Source: an uncultured Collinsella sp.
GTDB taxonomy: Bacteria > Actinomycetota > Coriobacteriia > Coriobacteriales > Coriobacteriaceae
Direction: 5' to 3'
DNA length: 30,174 nucleotides
Assembly: GCA_902462065.1 (NCBI GenBank)
Contig: CABQAK010000031.1
Coordinates: forward strand, 1 to 30,174
The notes under the pieces are model-generated. The model did not search any database. It was not told the DNA's origin and was given only the letters and a program-made list of their open reading frames with translations. Below are positions 29,396 through 30,174 of this stretch, in pieces. Position numbers and translations under genes: made by a program. Each line of letters starts with the position of its first letter. The stretch's first letter is position 1.

Positions 29396-30022
29396 ATGAA
29401 GCGTCTATATCTACTCCGCCATGGTCAGACAGAATTCAACGTCAAAAAGCTCGTCCAGGGTCGCTGCGATTCTCCGCTCACCGATTTGGGTCGTCAGCAG
29501 GCACGGGCGGCAGCCGCATGGCTCAAAGCCCACGGCGTCGCCCCCGACAAAGTGGTCTCATCACCCTTAGGCCGAGCCATGGACACGGCAAGTCTCGTCG
29601 CATGCGAGCTCCTCGGCCCGGACGCTGCTGTCGAGCCCTGCAAAGGCATCATCGAGCGCTGCTACGGAACCTTCGAGGAAGGCCCTCACGACGTCCTGCC
29701 CACCGACGTCTGGGACCCCGGCGAGGATTTGGTCCCCTTTGGAGGAGAGGGAAGTCATGCCCTACAGGAGCGCATGGTAGGCACCCTCACCAATCTCATG
29801 GGAGCCGAGGGCATCGAAACCCTCCTAGCAGTAAGCCACGGCAGCGCCAGCCGCCAATTCATCAAGGCTGCAGCCCCAGAGGGCTTCGAGCTCCCAGCAA
29901 AACTCCCCAACTGCGCCATCATGATCTTCAATTTCGAAGAGGAAGATTTGCAAGGAGAGAGCGACAGGCTCCAATGTAAGTTTGCCCTCCAGCAAATAGT
30001 GGACCCTCAACAAAGTAATTAG
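29396..30022 (+). CDS. Histidine phosphatase family protein, phosphoglycerate mutase-like
   Basis: The 208-residue protein has the family start RHGQTEFN with the phospho-acceptor His9, the SSPLGRAMDTA segment with Arg60, Glu87 (IIERCYG) and the second His148 (VSHGS). Members hydrolyse or transfer phosphate on sugar phosphates, nucleotides or other small molecules. Active-site conservation does not give the substrate. The length and the sequence past residue 100 fit small phosphatases more than glycolytic mutase (about 250 residues). ATG 29396 follows GGGGAG. It is 39 nt after the transporter gene, probably in one transcript. Confidence 0.85.
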   Translation: MKRLYLLRHGQTEFNVKKLVQGRCDSPLTDLGRQQARAAAAWLKAHGVAPDKVVSSPLGRAMDTASLVACELLGPDAAVEPCKGIIERCYGTFEEGPHDVLPTDVWDPGEDLVPFGGEGSHALQERMVGTLTNLMGAEGIETLLAVSHGSASRQFIKAAAPEGFELPAKLPNCAIMIFNFEEEDLQGESDRLQCKFALQQIVDPQQSN

Positions 30023-30103
30023 CTGAGCGAGCAAGGTTTAGCAGACATTAACGTGGCGTTCCCAGTGTGCGGCAGAGGGGGCGGGCCTGAGGCATATTAA
30101 GGT

Positions 30104-30142
30104 TGTCGCGAGTTCCGCACGAACAGGAGAGCACTTAATGTG
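30104..30142. repeat. Dispersed hairpin repeat, copy 3, truncated
   Basis: TGTCGCGAGTTCCGCACG (30104-30121) matches copy 2 exactly. GAGAGCACTTAATGTG (30127-30142) then matches the left arm and loop, but the right arm is lost: TAGAAAAAACC follows in place of CTCTC. This suggests a deletion or a recombination junction at about 30142. The sequence from 30023 to 30103 holds no gene that I can support. Confidence 0.7.
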
Positions 30143-30174
30143 TAGAAAAAACCTGCAGGTGCTTATATGCAGCG

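Overview
The window reads as a chromosomal segment of a high-GC Gram-positive anaerobe, most likely a coriobacterium such as Collinsella (Coriobacteriia, Actinomycetota). I infer this from the GC-ending codon use, the coiled-coil insertion in RpoC that is typical of actinobacteria, a complete type II fatty-acid cluster with FabK, and GC-rich dispersed hairpin repeats. The exact genus is an inference. Almost everything is on the + strand; birA is the only convincing minus-strand gene.

Region 1 (1-10934) is the ribosomal protein / RNA polymerase locus. A promoter, an L10-type leader and an attenuator precede rplJ-rplL. galU follows as a separate unit with its own terminator. Then come rpoB and rpoC, 6 nt apart, ending at a strong terminator. 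RpoC carries an extra C-terminal tail that includes a domain resembling the C-terminal domain of the polymerase alpha subunit. That is the most unusual protein feature I see.

Region 2 (10935-13140) is an accessory island between rpoC and the str operon. It holds an ECF sigma factor gene interrupted by an in-frame TGA, an overlapping membrane anti-sigma-like gene, and a candidate autoregulatory ECF promoter. A 37-nt repeat flanks the pair in inverted orientation. A 141-nt palindromic element with 37-bp perfect arms lies downstream of them.

Region 3 (13020-16613) is a shortened str operon, rpsL-rpsG-fusA-rpsJ. There is no tuf gene, and rpsJ is followed by a terminator rather than by the rest of the S10 operon. 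S12 carries Arg at position 88, where most bacteria have Lys, which suggests intrinsic streptomycin insensitivity.

Region 4 (16672-26796) is the lipid supply cluster. birA on the minus strand is divergent from fabH-acpP-fabK-fabD-fabG-fabF-accB-fabZ-accC-accDA. Together these make malonyl-CoA (AccB, AccC, fused AccD-AccA, with BirA adding biotin to AccB), load it onto ACP (FabD), start chains (FabH) and elongate them (FabF, FabG, FabZ, FabK). Two near-identical palindromic operators lie upstream of fabH and probably bind a dedicated regulator encoded elsewhere.

Region 5 (26797-30174) has an orphan PTS EIIC permease, a cation diffusion facilitator with an Asn-Asp-Asp-Asp metal site suggestive of manganese, and a histidine phosphatase family gene. 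It ends in a partial copy of a dispersed repeat that also occurs near positions 11 and 12831.
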